DNA of 64,000 nucleotides from a virus, in the IMG/VR virus record IMGVR_UViG_3300049793_000099, positions 1-64,000 of that record. One strand, given 5' to 3'. Both the position numbers and the translations under genes were made by a program. The notes under the pieces were generated by a model that saw nothing but the letters and a program-made list of their open reading frames with translations, was not told the DNA's origin and searched no databases. How positions within the stretch are numbered: position 1 is the stretch's first letter; each line of letters begins with the position of its first letter. Positions 7,412 to 14,790 of the stretch are shown piece after piece.

Positions 7412-7681
7412 TTATTTAATATCATTTAAATTATAATATCTATTATCAATTTCCTCAGGTAAAACTTCATCTAGCCATTTCCTACCATAATCTTTTGTTT
7501 GCACAGATGGTTTTCTAATCCATATATTATCAATTAGTTTACTATAATCTCCGTTATTATGAAGAATATTTTTACTTTTAAATACTTCAGCAATTGATTG
7601 TGTTATAATTTCATCAAAATCTTTCATAAATTTATTATTTAATATTTTATGCAATATACGAAATATATTTGACAATTCCAA
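7412..7681 (-). CDS. Hypothetical protein, 71-89 aa
   Basis: The frame can start at TTG 7681 (89 aa) or at ATG 7627 (71 aa). The ATG is the more ordinary choice and keeps the acidic body (KDFDEIITQSIAEVFKSKN, ending RYYNLNDIK). The product is soluble, with a Trp-rich middle. No family recognised. Confidence 0.5.
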   Translation of the reverse strand: MELSNIFRILHKILNNKFMKDFDEIITQSIAEVFKSKNILHNNGDYSKLIDNIWIRKPSVQTKDYGRKWLDEVLPEEIDNRYYNLNDIK

Positions 7682-7846
7682 ATTTTTTGGGAAATTTTTT
7701 TAAAAATTTTATTGATCGTGATTGATAAATAACCTAAAACCTAACCCCCACTCTTTTCAAACTTTGGGAGGTACTCCGTACTTCATTATACTAATCAGAA
7801 TTGTAAATGTCATGACTCGACAGCAATTCATAATACATATCATACT

Positions 7847-8221
7847 ATGTCTACAATTTTCAAACCAGTTGCAAACGAAGCTACTGGAAAAACAGATTTC
7901 AACTTTCCTGCTGAGTTAGTATCCATCTCTGATAAAGTTATGGAAAACTCTAATGGTACTAAGTATGTACTAGGTAATGTGAGCTTCACATATCCTAATG
8001 GTACACCAGCTAAGGCTGTTACTACACAGATATTTGCTAAGTCATTAGCACATGGTATCAAAGTAGGCTCTACATTATTATCTACATTATCTAAAGATGA
8101 TGAGGGTAGAATGTGGATTAGAACATCACACTTACCTGCTGGTAACAACATCGATACAGATGCATTTGGGTCTATGTTTGACGAAGTTGTTGCTCAACCT
8201 GCTGTTGCAGTAGAAGCATAA
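7847..8221 (+). CDS. Small beta-rich protein, 124 aa, possible OB-fold or structural protein
   Basis: This gene stands alone between RNA regions, has its own perfect terminator, and is noticeably richer in G+C and in favoured codons than its neighbours, which suggests high expression. The predicted strands (TKYVLGNVSFTYPNGTPAK, KVGSTLLSTL, MWIRTSHL) would suit a small barrel such as a single-stranded DNA-binding protein. The C-terminus is acidic then Ala/Val-rich (FDEVVAQPAVAVEA). The barrel idea is a guess from strand pattern. A decoration-type virion protein is an alternative. Confidence 0.75.
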   Translation: MSTIFKPVANEATGKTDFNFPAELVSISDKVMENSNGTKYVLGNVSFTYPNGTPAKAVTTQIFAKSLAHGIKVGSTLLSTLSKDDEGRMWIRTSHLPAGNNIDTDAFGSMFDEVVAQPAVAVEA

Positions 8222-8226
8222 TCTAT

Positions 8227-8256
8227 AGGGACTCTTCGGAGTCCTTATATTTTTTT
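8227..8256 (+). terminator. Intrinsic terminator, plus strand
   Basis: GGACTC (8229-8234) and GAGTCC (8239-8244) close a stable TTCG tetraloop and are followed by TTATATTTTTTT. It directly follows the stop of the 124-aa gene. Confidence 0.92.
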
Positions 8257-8259
8257 AAC

Positions 8260-8925
8260 CTAGAATAACTTATTATGTGTAATGATTAATTAGCCAATAT
8301 AGCATGTGATTGTTTAAACCTTTGAAAAGAATTAAATGTCTAAGTAAATCATATAATCTTTATAATAGTGTTAAATGTTATCAATTAAATTTTAGTTAAT
8401 AATAATGTCGAGGGTAACACACCGTAGAGACAGTTAATAGACTTATAATTGCTAAAATTTTAATTGGTGACTATTGCAATAATTCTACATATATATTAAG
8501 GTAGAATTTTAATATAATTTTAAATGGAATATTTAGGATTAAAACTTTAATATTGTATAAACTCGCTAAACATTGATGAGTATAAATAGATACTAATAGT
8601 AATATTAGATGTGTTGATACCGTGAGAAAGTATAAAAATGATAGTATATTATGTTATACCAACACAAATGAGTTCTCAGCAAGTAGTTAAATAATTAAAT
8701 TGTCTTTCATGATTTGGACTTATTTAGTAAGTCAGTTAGACCTTAGAACCAGAACATGATTTATGGTAATAAATTATTAACTACATGACCCTACTCTTAC
8801 ATACAGCTTTAAACTGTACTAGAATATTAATTGTAAGATAAGAGGGTGCTAATATTAAGATAACCAATTGAGTTATCGCAATTTATAACCTATAGATTTA
8901 ATTATTTATAGGTTATTTATTTATA
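8260..8925 (+). ncRNA. Large structured non-coding region, about 650 nt, family unknown
   Basis: No frame longer than a few codons is present in this 830-base gap between genes. The sequence holds many possible helices: GTGTTG (8610s) with CAACAC (about 8660), TACAG/CTGTA around 8815-8831 enclosing a 7-base loop, and CCCT..CTTAC with GTAAG..AGAGGG (8789-8846). It ends in ATAACCTATA/TATAGGTTAT (8884-8916), which may be a terminator. Size, position among tmRNA and tRNA-like genes, and lack of coding recall the large ornate phage RNAs such as GOLLD and ROOL. I could not match a consensus. Confidence 0.4.
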
Positions 8926-9072
8926 ACTTGTTGATAGTGAGGTCTTTGTTAATTAATCACCACCAATATCAACTCTCAAACTACAACTCTAGTTACACAA
9001 CTATAAATATAGTTATAGCTTTTACATTAACAATACAACCGATTTAACAACACATTTCAAATCAATATTAAC

Positions 9073-9093
9073 AACTAAATTATACAAATTATG
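9073..9093 (+). repeat. Leader repeat, first copy (second at 9632-9652)
   Basis: The 21 bases leading into and including the ATG at 9091 are identical to those at 9632-9652 leading into the ATG at 9650. Similar A-rich leaders ending in AAATTATG precede many genes in this block. Because no Shine-Dalgarno is present, this A-rich leader probably works as the ribosome entry context in a Bacteroidota host. Confidence 0.7.
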
Positions 9094-9324
9094 TCTTTAA
9101 AACTAACATTATTTACAAAAGATGCCAATTGTACTGATATAATATCTGTAGAAATAGCACATTTTACAAACTTTGATAACAAAAACAGCTATCATTGTCA
9201 TCTAATTGATGAACAAATTAAACTTGTTACAGCATTAACAATTAATAAAATATCATTTACTGTAGAATTTGGAAAAGTATTTATTGATGAAACTAGTATT
9301 AAAGTTAGACTTGATTCAAAATAA
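9091..9324 (+). CDS. Hypothetical beta-rich protein, 77 aa
   Basis: A small protein of alternating strands (LKLTLFTKDANCTDIISVEI, then KISFTVEFGKVFIDE). It shares its leader with the gene at 9650. No family recognised. Confidence 0.6.
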   Translation: MSLKLTLFTKDANCTDIISVEIAHFTNFDNKNSYHCHLIDEQIKLVTALTINKISFTVEFGKVFIDETSIKVRLDSK

Positions 9325-9410
9325 CCAATTCAATTAAGTTATTCTACATATATTTACACACAATTTATTACAAATTTAAACTAATTACTAACTGACTAAA
9401 TAACAAAATT

Positions 9411-9572
9411 ATGGAAACAAATTATATTCCACATTCATTAATTATTAATATTGTCCCTGGAAACATCGCAAGTTTTATAATATGGATTAATACCACAGAA
9501 GGAACTTATGGTTCTAATAATAGCTTTACTACTAATAGTAATGGTATTACAGGAATTTTCATTAAAATATAA
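9411..9572 (+). CDS. Hypothetical Asn/Thr/Ser-rich peptide, 53 aa
   Basis: The ATG at 9411 follows the usual A-rich leader (ACAAAATTATG). The product is rich in Ile, Asn, Thr and Ser (TYGSNNSFTTNSNGITG) and ends in TAA. The start context is what supports it. No function known. Confidence 0.45.
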   Translation: METNYIPHSLIINIVPGNIASFIIWINTTEGTYGSNNSFTTNSNGITGIFIKI

Positions 9573-9649
9573 CAACACTTTAGTCAGTCAATTACAGATA
9601 ATGCTGGGTTGACTGATTATATTAAACTAATAACTAAATTATACAAATT

Positions 9650-9730
9650 ATGAAAAACTTAGACAAATTTATTATCTATATATCCATTAAATTATATGGT
9701 AAACGACAACTAATGTGGACATTTCAATAA
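9650..9730 (+). CDS. Small basic peptide, 26 aa
   Basis: A short frame with the repeated 21-base leader, which is the main reason to call it. The product is hydrophobic then basic. It may be translated as a leader peptide for the next gene, 15 bases downstream. Confidence 0.35.
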   Translation: MKNLDKFIIYISIKLYGKRQLMWTFQ

Positions 9731-9745
9731 CTAAAATATATAACT

Positions 9746-9943
9746 ATGAAAAAATATATAATTTATACAATAATATCTGGACATACTTATATAATCTGTT
9801 TAATAAATGGCAAACCATCTGTAAAAAATAATCCATCAGATGATCAAATTATGACATTTGATGATTATGATAAAGCTAACACTATTGCTAAAAAAAATAA
9901 TAATAATGATGTAACTTATAAAGTTAAAGAAATCAATACGTAA
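9746..9943 (+). CDS. Hypothetical protein, 65 aa
   Basis: The N-terminus is strand-rich and hydrophobic (YIIYTIISGHTYIICL), followed by NGKPSVKNNP and a Lys/Asn-rich tail. The layout DDYDKANTIAKKNNNN resembles small phage proteins in which residues are read from a display-type beta sheet. No family assigned. Confidence 0.55.
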   Translation: MKKYIIYTIISGHTYIICLINGKPSVKNNPSDDQIMTFDDYDKANTIAKKNNNNDVTYKVKEINT

Positions 9944-9947
9944 CATT

Positions 9948-10142
9948 ATGTCAACATATTCAAATAATCCACAACAAAATAAATGGGAAATATGGTTTTT
10001 ATCATCAGTAACTATATTTATAGTAATATTAATAATAATAACATCTATACCATTAGAACAATTACCTATATGGTATGATGCACTAACATTAGCATCCTTT
10101 ATTAATTTAATATATTGTATAATAATAGGTTCAAGAAAATGA
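9948..10142 (+). CDS. Two-pass small membrane protein, 64 aa
   Basis: Two hydrophobic segments, residues about 14-32 (IWFLSSVTIFIVILIIITS) and 44-60 (DALTLASFINLIYCIII), flank a short loop. The gene ends TGA inside the next start (ATGATAA), so the pair is coupled. Possible membrane or superinfection-related role, inferred only from topology. Confidence 0.6.
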   Translation: MSTYSNNPQQNKWEIWFLSSVTIFIVILIIITSIPLEQLPIWYDALTLASFINLIYCIIIGSRK

Positions 10143-10387
10143 TAACTGAATCATTTCAAAATTATAAAGGTTACACAATTAGATTAAGAGCAGTAACTAA
10201 TAATGGTTTTACATATGATATTATTAAACAAAGACCTAATATAACATCACCAAATGGTATTAAAAATATCTATTTAAAAAAAGTATCATATTGGTATATT
10301 AAACCTGATGAATTATTAAATAAAGCTAAAAATTATATTGATAATTTTGAAAATAATTTAATTAATAAATATAATAAATCTAATTAA
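10139..10387 (+). CDS. Hypothetical basic protein, 82 aa
   Basis: The most plausible start is the ATG at 10139, which overlaps the previous stop by four bases. An in-frame ATG at 10115 would lie inside the upstream gene. The product is strand-rich early (YKGYTIRLRAV) and helical late, with many Asn and Lys. No family recognised. Confidence 0.55.
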   Translation: MITESFQNYKGYTIRLRAVTNNGFTYDIIKQRPNITSPNGIKNIYLKKVSYWYIKPDELLNKAKNYIDNFENNLINKYNKSN

Positions 10388-10398
10388 ATAATAATATT

Positions 10399-10536
10399 AT
10401 GATAAGAAATAAAATAGAAAGATATATTTTTTCAGAACATCATTTAAAACATCCAACATTAGTATTTATATTAACCTTAAGTTGTTCACTTATTATTGTA
10501 ACTGCAATGCTATTATATATTAAATATGTTAATTAA
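10399..10536 (+). CDS. Small single-pass membrane protein, 45 aa
   Basis: Residues about 21-42 (TLVFILTLSCSLIIVTAMLL) form one membrane helix after a short basic N-terminus. The ATG at 10399 sits 12 bases after the previous stop in the standard A-rich context. Function unknown. Confidence 0.5.
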   Translation: MIRNKIERYIFSEHHLKHPTLVFILTLSCSLIIVTAMLLYIKYVN

Positions 10537-10567
10537 AGTAACTAACAAACTTAAAAAAACAAATAAT

Positions 10568-11218
10568 ATGAATCAATTTAAAAGAGCACAGATAATAATG
10601 TTACAATCAGTAATAAAATCACATATTTTATTATATCATAACCCAAATGGAGCTATAACATTAAAAAGATATACTTCGGCATTACTATCTAACGAAATTA
10701 GATATGCAAAACATTTATATGTTATTTCAAATGATGAAATAAAAGAAGGTGATTGGATATATGAAGATGAATTTAAAACTATTAGTGTTGCTAAATACAA
10801 TAATTCAGTTTTAGATGAGAAATTTAAAAAGATTATAACTACAACAGATACTTCATTAGAAATAATATCTAAAGGTATTAATCCTGTATATGAAAAATTA
10901 CCTCAACCATCACAACAATTCATTAAAAAATATATTGAATCTTATAATAAAGGAGTTGTTTTATCTGATATACTAGTCGAATATGAACAAAAATATGAAA
11001 CTATGTATAAAGGACAAATTGGATTTCCTGAAGATGATGTTAATTGGTGGATTAATAAAATTAAAATCAATCCTAAAGACAACACTATTAATATTAAACC
11101 ATTGAAAGATAGTTGGAATAAAGAAGAAATTATTAATTTAATTAAATCATTTGCTAATAATTACCAATATGCATCAAATAATATTGGTTATAATAAATGG
11201 ATTGAAGAAAATTTATAA
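10568..11218 (+). CDS. Hypothetical protein, 216 aa
   Basis: The ATG at 10568 has a better leader (ACAAATAATATG) than the in-frame ATG at 10526, which overlaps the preceding membrane gene. The protein is mixed alpha/beta and ends in a helical segment with several Asn/Tyr. The centre holds YEKLPQPSQQFIKKYIES and a DVNWWINKIK motif. I do not recognise the family. It is the last gene before the RNA region. Confidence 0.65.
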   Translation: MNQFKRAQIIMLQSVIKSHILLYHNPNGAITLKRYTSALLSNEIRYAKHLYVISNDEIKEGDWIYEDEFKTISVAKYNNSVLDEKFKKIITTTDTSLEIISKGINPVYEKLPQPSQQFIKKYIESYNKGVVLSDILVEYEQKYETMYKGQIGFPEDDVNWWINKIKINPKDNTINIKPLKDSWNKEEIINLIKSFANNYQYASNNIGYNKWIEENL

Positions 11219-11296
11219 AATAAAATAACTACGGACGTGGATAGAAATCCTAGCAGAAAGTCACATTATAGTAAGTCTTCGTTATGTGAGAAAATA

Positions 11297-11331
11297 AACC
11301 ACTGGAATTAATAATTAGTTCTAGTGGTTTT
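11297..11331 (+). terminator. Hairpin terminator before the tmRNA
   Basis: AACCACT and AGTGGTT arms (about 11297-11303 and 11323-11329) with a short extension pair around a 14-base loop and are followed by TTTATAAT. A second hairpin, TCACAT/ATGTGA (11260-11290), precedes it. Together they separate the 216-aa gene from the tmRNA. Confidence 0.6.
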
Positions 11332-11347
11332 ATAATAAAATAAATAA

Positions 11348-11710
11348 GGGGGTGACAGGTATTGATACGTGCATAATAATTATATAATTCAGCAGAAATA
11401 GGTGAAAGTTCATTAAATTGAACATTGTTGAAATGACAAAAATCAAATAGTTGCCAATATGCAAGTAGTTCATAACATCTTAAACGGTGGAACTATTGAA
11501 GCTAAATCTGATATTATCTTAGATAAATTAGAATTAGCAGCATAATTAAATAGATTAGAGTAATCTAATCGAACTCAAACTATAGAGTAATTTAGTATTT
11601 CTCCACATTTAGTATTATTTAAGGGAGATTAAAGATTAAAATATACAATAAGCTGTATAAAATTATATATTAAAAGTAAAGTAGACCGGACTTCAATGTC
11701 CGCACCTCCA
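11348..11710 (+). ncRNA. ssrA: tmRNA with a 30-residue tag frame
   Basis: This RNA rescues stalled ribosomes. The 5' end GGGGGTG (11348-11354) pairs with CACCTCC (11703-11709) to make the tRNA-like acceptor stem. GACAGGTATTGATACG follows in the place of the conserved D-loop region, and a T-arm with TTCAAT lies at about 11690-11700. The expected ATAGTTGCC resume context appears at 11448-11455. The tag read from GCC at 11453 to TAA at 11545 has 30 residues, starting ANMQVVHN and ending KLELAA, a ClpXP-type degradation end. Total length (363 nt) is normal, the tag is long. The 3' CCA is not encoded exactly (ACTA). Confidence 0.85.
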
Positions 11711-11713
11711 CTA

Positions 11714-12400
11714 ACTAACTAATTATTAATTAGTTATAAAGAAAGCTGTTACTTGAGTTAGCACTAGGACAGTAACTATTATCAGAGGAAGCTAATCTCT
11801 TGGATAATCCTGCAGGTTGTGACCAGTACACATAAAAAGACTTCTACCAGTTAGAATAAGTATACACCGTTATGGTTAAGTTCTGACATTTTTTTAAATA
11901 AATAAAATCAAAAATAAAACAGTCCGTGTAAACTGTGAATAAATAATACTTAGTGCAAATGTCTAGCACCCTTATCAATAGATGTAACAATTATAAGCAT
12001 TTATAATCAAGTATTAGAGATGTTTCAGAAATGAATTATAACAAATCGAGAAATAGATTATAATGTAAGCATAAAACTTATAATTGGGGAAATATAAATT
12101 GACAACTTACAGTGTTATTTTATAAAAATTATAAATAAAAAATTAAATTCCAATTATTAATATGCGAAATAAAGTGTCCTTAAATGGTCAATAACTGAAT
12201 AATAATTATATAATGTTGCTAGGCTTGTAACCTAGAAATGGAGGTTTAAATCCTCGTGCTACAACTCAGAAATAGTGAGCATTAACATAATAATATAATT
12301 ATTGAAAAGGTTAAATATTACATAAGTAAAACTAAATCTGATATTCTTAAATGAATACAAAACCTATTGTGGAATAATAGTAAGCAATAGTTATAAATAT
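11714..12400 (+). ncRNA. Non-coding region with several hairpins, no gene recognised
   Basis: No credible coding frame is present in these 690 bases between the tmRNA and a strong terminator. Visible helices include AACTAATT/AATTAGTT (11719-11744), GTTACT/AGTAAC (about 11761-11788), and ATTATC..AGAG/CTCT..GATAAT (about 11790-11816). A compact tRNA-like hairpin pair lies at 12212-12262. GACT near 11840 and AGTCC near 11938 could pair like group I intron P7, but the rest of the core is not clear. One or two structured RNAs are likely. Confidence 0.4.
12212..12262 (+). tRNA. tRNA-like element (anticodon and T arms only)
   Basis: CTAGG-CTTGTAA-CCTAG (12219-12235) is a perfect 5-bp anticodon arm with U33 and anticodon UGU (Thr). 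A 5-base spacer and a T arm GAGG-TTTAAAT-CCTC (12241-12255) follow. What should be the D arm and a matching 7-bp acceptor are missing: upstream is plain AT sequence, and only AATGTTGC could pair weakly with GTGCTACA. It may be a degraded tRNA-Thr, an element of a larger RNA, or a D-armless tRNA. Confidence 0.35.
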
Positions 12401-12440
12401 AAAAAAAAGGTTTTTAATATATTAATTAAAAACCTTTTTT
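12401..12440 (+). terminator. Strong hairpin terminator (works in both directions)
   Basis: The A-rich arm ending AAAGGTTTTTAAT (to 12418) pairs with ATTAAAAACCTTTTTT (12425-12440), leaving a small loop and T-runs on both strands. It closes the RNA region before the gene at 12469. Confidence 0.8.
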
Positions 12441-12468
12441 AAATTAAAAACAACTAAATATTAAAATT

Positions 12469-12858
12469 ATGAACACAGAAAAATTTACAACAGTTACTTA
12501 TACATTAGAAAATGATACAAAAATTGTACAACCCATTAACAAACAAGCTTTTATTAATGAAAAAGGTCGTAAAAGAACAGAAGGAGAATTTCATAAATTA
12601 TTTACAGACACCGCTTGGGATAAAAGAGCTATTTCATATACAATTGATTCTGAAACAAATGAATCGTTGTCAAAAGAAAAAGAAATTCATTTCACTAAAA
12701 ATGAAAAAAAAGTAACTAAAAGAGATTATAATGATTTCAAACAATCAAATCCAAACGGATTTAAACAATCATTGAAATCTTTTCAAAAACAATTTGTTGA
12801 TTCAATTACAAATTGTAAAAGAATCAGAATAAATATTGGTAATATAATTTTACAATAG
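12469..12858 (+). CDS. Hypothetical basic protein, 129 aa
   Basis: A Lys/Thr/Asn-rich soluble protein, strand-rich at first (TTVTYTLENDTKIVQPI) and helical near FKQSLKSFQKQFVDS. It starts a new run after the strong terminator. No family recognised. Confidence 0.65.
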   Translation: MNTEKFTTVTYTLENDTKIVQPINKQAFINEKGRKRTEGEFHKLFTDTAWDKRAISYTIDSETNESLSKEKEIHFTKNEKKVTKRDYNDFKQSNPNGFKQSLKSFQKQFVDSITNCKRIRINIGNIILQ

Positions 12859-12859
12859 T

Positions 12860-12997
12860 ATGATAACAATGTTTATAATTATATGGTTGTTACTAGGTGT
12901 AATATCTGTATGGAGAAATTATCATAGGTGGTTAAAATTTTGGTATATTACATTTAATGAAAATTATTGGAAATATGCTAAAACAGAAAAATGGTAA
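12860..12997 (+). CDS. Small membrane protein, 45 aa
   Basis: An N-terminal membrane helix (MITMFIIIWLLLGVISVW) is followed by a Trp/Tyr-rich basic tail. The ATG lies one base after the previous TAG. It overlaps the next frame by 23 bases. Confidence 0.5.
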   Translation: MITMFIIIWLLLGVISVWRNYHRWLKFWYITFNENYWKYAKTEKW

Positions 12998-13118
12998 GGT
13001 ATTTAAAATATTATTTTGGGGATCTCCCATACTTATATTAGGAGGCTTGATTACTTTATTATTATCTGAATGTTTTTTAGAAGAAAATTGTTGGTGGTTT
13101 ACTACTAAAAAAAAATAA
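12975..13118 (+). CDS. Small membrane protein, 47 aa
   Basis: Residues about 10-31 (FKILFWGSPILILGGLITLL) form a membrane helix, followed by two Cys, two Trp and a Lys tail. The frame overlaps the upstream membrane gene, as do many short membrane genes here. About 280 bases downstream (13119-13402) I see no gene, only AT-rich sequence and a possible 22-codon frame. Confidence 0.45.
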   Translation: MLKQKNGKVFKILFWGSPILILGGLITLLLSECFLEENCWWFTTKKK

Positions 13119-13402
13119 ATAAAATTTTAAATTAAATCACTTAATCCTTAAAATGGCTAGGAATGCATTATTGTATGTATATATTGAACAATTCAAGAGA
13201 TTTATTTTAAATCAAATGTAGTAGTAAATATTAATATAATAACAAAATTTGTAAGAGTTAATTTTTTTATTTAGAATATTAAAACTTTTATTTCTAGTAC
13301 TCCATATATGGACGAAGTAAATAATATTACATTTTAATACAATAAATATATTAATTAGCGCCACTTACTTAGGTGATTTAATTAAATTTAAAAATATAGA
13401 AA

Positions 13403-13738
13403 ATGCGAAAAGATATAATATTACCTAAAAATCCAACAAATCAAGATGTTGAGGATTATTATAAATTGAGTCAAAATTATACAAATTTTTTTGAAAAAAG
13501 AAATTATAATATTGGTGATAAAATAATAATTAGTGATAATCCTTGTTCAATGGCATGTGGATGTTATTGGAAAAATAATGAACATGATAATTTTATAAAT
13601 CCAAATGAAATATACACGATTAAACATATTCATTATTTTGGAGGAGGTTGTCCACCAACATTATTAGAAATTAAAGAATTGCCTCAAACACATTCTTATG
13701 ATACTGCAATTAATGCAAATATATTTAAGGTGATTTAA
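13403..13738 (+). CDS. Hypothetical Cys/Gly-rich protein, 111 aa
   Basis: The central part has clustered cysteines (CSMACGCYW near residue 49 and GGGCPP near residue 82) that could bind metal. It is flanked by beta-rich segments such as YNIGDKIIISDNP, which resembles an SH3-like barrel entry. The C-terminus lacks charge clusters. No family recognised. Confidence 0.6.
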   Translation: MRKDIILPKNPTNQDVEDYYKLSQNYTNFFEKRNYNIGDKIIISDNPCSMACGCYWKNNEHDNFINPNEIYTIKHIHYFGGGCPPTLLEIKELPQTHSYDTAINANIFKVI

Positions 13739-13761
13739 TTTAATTAAAACTAAAAAATATT

Positions 13762-13902
13762 ATGAATCAAAATAAATTTTCAATCTATATAATTTGTGCT
13801 TTTACACATTTTATGTGGTTTTATATAATGGAATTAACAACTCCATTTCAAGTAAGAAATTCAGTAACTATAAACGGAAATTTTATTGAATTAATAAGAT
13901 AA
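13762..13902 (+). CDS. Small hydrophobic protein, 46 aa
   Basis: One membrane-like segment (FSIYIICAFTHFMWFYIM) precedes a polar tail. The start has the usual ATATTATG leader. Function unknown. Confidence 0.45.
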   Translation: MNQNKFSIYIICAFTHFMWFYIMELTTPFQVRNSVTINGNFIELIR

Positions 13903-13925
13903 AAAAACTAACAAAACTAAAAATT

Positions 13926-14243
13926 ATGACAACAATTACAACATTACAAAAAGCAGGTTATAAAGGAGCTAAAATAACTTCTATGGTTAAAGCTATTGAA
14001 TCTCAAGAGATATTTAAATATTTGAGATTAGTTCAACAAAATGAATTTAGTAAATTAAAAAATACTTATAATAAAGTTGGTTATTTAACTCAACCTTATT
14101 ATAGTTATCTTTGGCAACTTTATTGGAATTTTGTATTAAATGATTTTAGATTTGATAATAAATCTAAAGATTGGTCAATTCCTACTAAAATTAAAAAAGT
14201 TGAACATCAACATATTGGTATGAAAATATTACATAATGTGTAG
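13926..14243 (+). CDS. Hypothetical protein, 105 aa
   Basis: A helical basic protein with aromatic-rich middle (YYSYLWQLYWNFVLNDFRF). The start context AAAAATTATG is typical for this genome. No family recognised. Confidence 0.6.
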   Translation: MTTITTLQKAGYKGAKITSMVKAIESQEIFKYLRLVQQNEFSKLKNTYNKVGYLTQPYYSYLWQLYWNFVLNDFRFDNKSKDWSIPTKIKKVEHQHIGMKILHNV

Positions 14244-14325
14244 TTTACAATTCCCTAATAGTGAAATAGTTTATACTCATCTTTGGAATAGAATAGATTT
14301 AAATAACAGTTTAAAAAATAACTAA
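14236..14325 (+). CDS. Short peptide, 29 aa
   Basis: A 29-codon frame overlapping the previous stop (ATGTGTAG). The product MCSLQFPNSEIVYTHLWNR and a polar tail has no recognised match. Supported only by filling the gap and by the overlap style common here. Confidence 0.3.
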   Translation: MCSLQFPNSEIVYTHLWNRIDLNNSLKNN

Positions 14326-14328
14326 ATT

Positions 14329-14505
14329 ATGGAAATAGATAAATTAGTAGAAGAATGTAAAGAATTTTTTAAAAAAAGTTACATTAGAAAAACTAATTTT
14401 GAAAATGATTTAATGGAATTATTAGATGAAGAAATTATTACATTTGAAGAATATAAACAAATAACTAAAAATAAAGAATTATGGAAACATTTATTACAAT
14501 ATTGA
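14329..14505 (+). CDS. Small acidic helical protein, 58 aa
   Basis: An all-helical acidic protein (VEECKEFFKKSYI, then ENDLMELLDEEIITFEEYK). Typical AAATTATG start. Its end overlaps the next gene by 25 bases. No family recognised. Confidence 0.5.
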   Translation: MEIDKLVEECKEFFKKSYIRKTNFENDLMELLDEEIITFEEYKQITKNKELWKHLLQY

Positions 14506-14705
14506 TAGTATTAGCAACTATAATTATCTGTTATTATATTAATAGATATATAGTAAAAGTTGTTAATAAAACTAATTACAGTTGGGAAGAAGTTAAAACA
14601 AATTTATTAATGAGTATATTTATACCAGTATCATTTATATATTGGATAATATATTTAGTAAATATTATACCTTCATTACCAGAGAAGCCACCAAGATGGT
14701 TATAA
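14481..14705 (+). CDS. Membrane protein, 74 aa, two hydrophobic segments
   Basis: Hydrophobic segments at about residues 4-25 (FITILIVLATIIICYYINRY) and 42-65 flank a basic loop, followed by a Pro-rich tail (SLPEKPPRWL). Possibly holin-like in size and topology, but there is no lysis gene nearby in support. Confidence 0.55.
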   Translation: METFITILIVLATIIICYYINRYIVKVVNKTNYSWEEVKTNLLMSIFIPVSFIYWIIYLVNIIPSLPEKPPRWL

Positions 14706-14720
14706 ACTAATTAAAAAAAT

Positions 14721-14790
14721 AGAACGGAAGTGTATTGGTAGCACAGGTTAAATACTTAACAAAGTGGAAGGTCGATTCTTTCACGTTCTC
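14721..14790 (+). tRNA. Degenerate tRNA gene or tRNA-like RNA
   Basis: Acceptor AGAACG pairs with CGTTCT, D arm GTGT-ATTGGTA-GCAC is intact, and T arm GGAAG-GTCGATT-CTTTC is intact. Length to the acceptor end is 69 nt. The anticodon arm is wrong: GTTAAATACTTAAC is nearly self-complementary and gives either a 4-base loop or a 3-bp stem, with no U33. It has its own strong terminator 43 bases downstream. It may be a decayed tRNA or a tRNA mimic. CCA is not encoded. Confidence 0.5.

Noticed and set aside
7840-8151. Minus-strand frame of 103 codons opposite the 124-aa gene
   Set aside because: The plus-strand gene has a leader, matching terminator and better composition. The minus frame is its mirror.
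8815-8831. Perfect 5-bp stem with loop CTTTAAA, which would be an anticodon arm reading UAA
   Set aside because: No acceptor, D or T arm lies at tRNA spacing, so a suppressor tRNA cannot be supported. It is probably part of the larger structured RNA.
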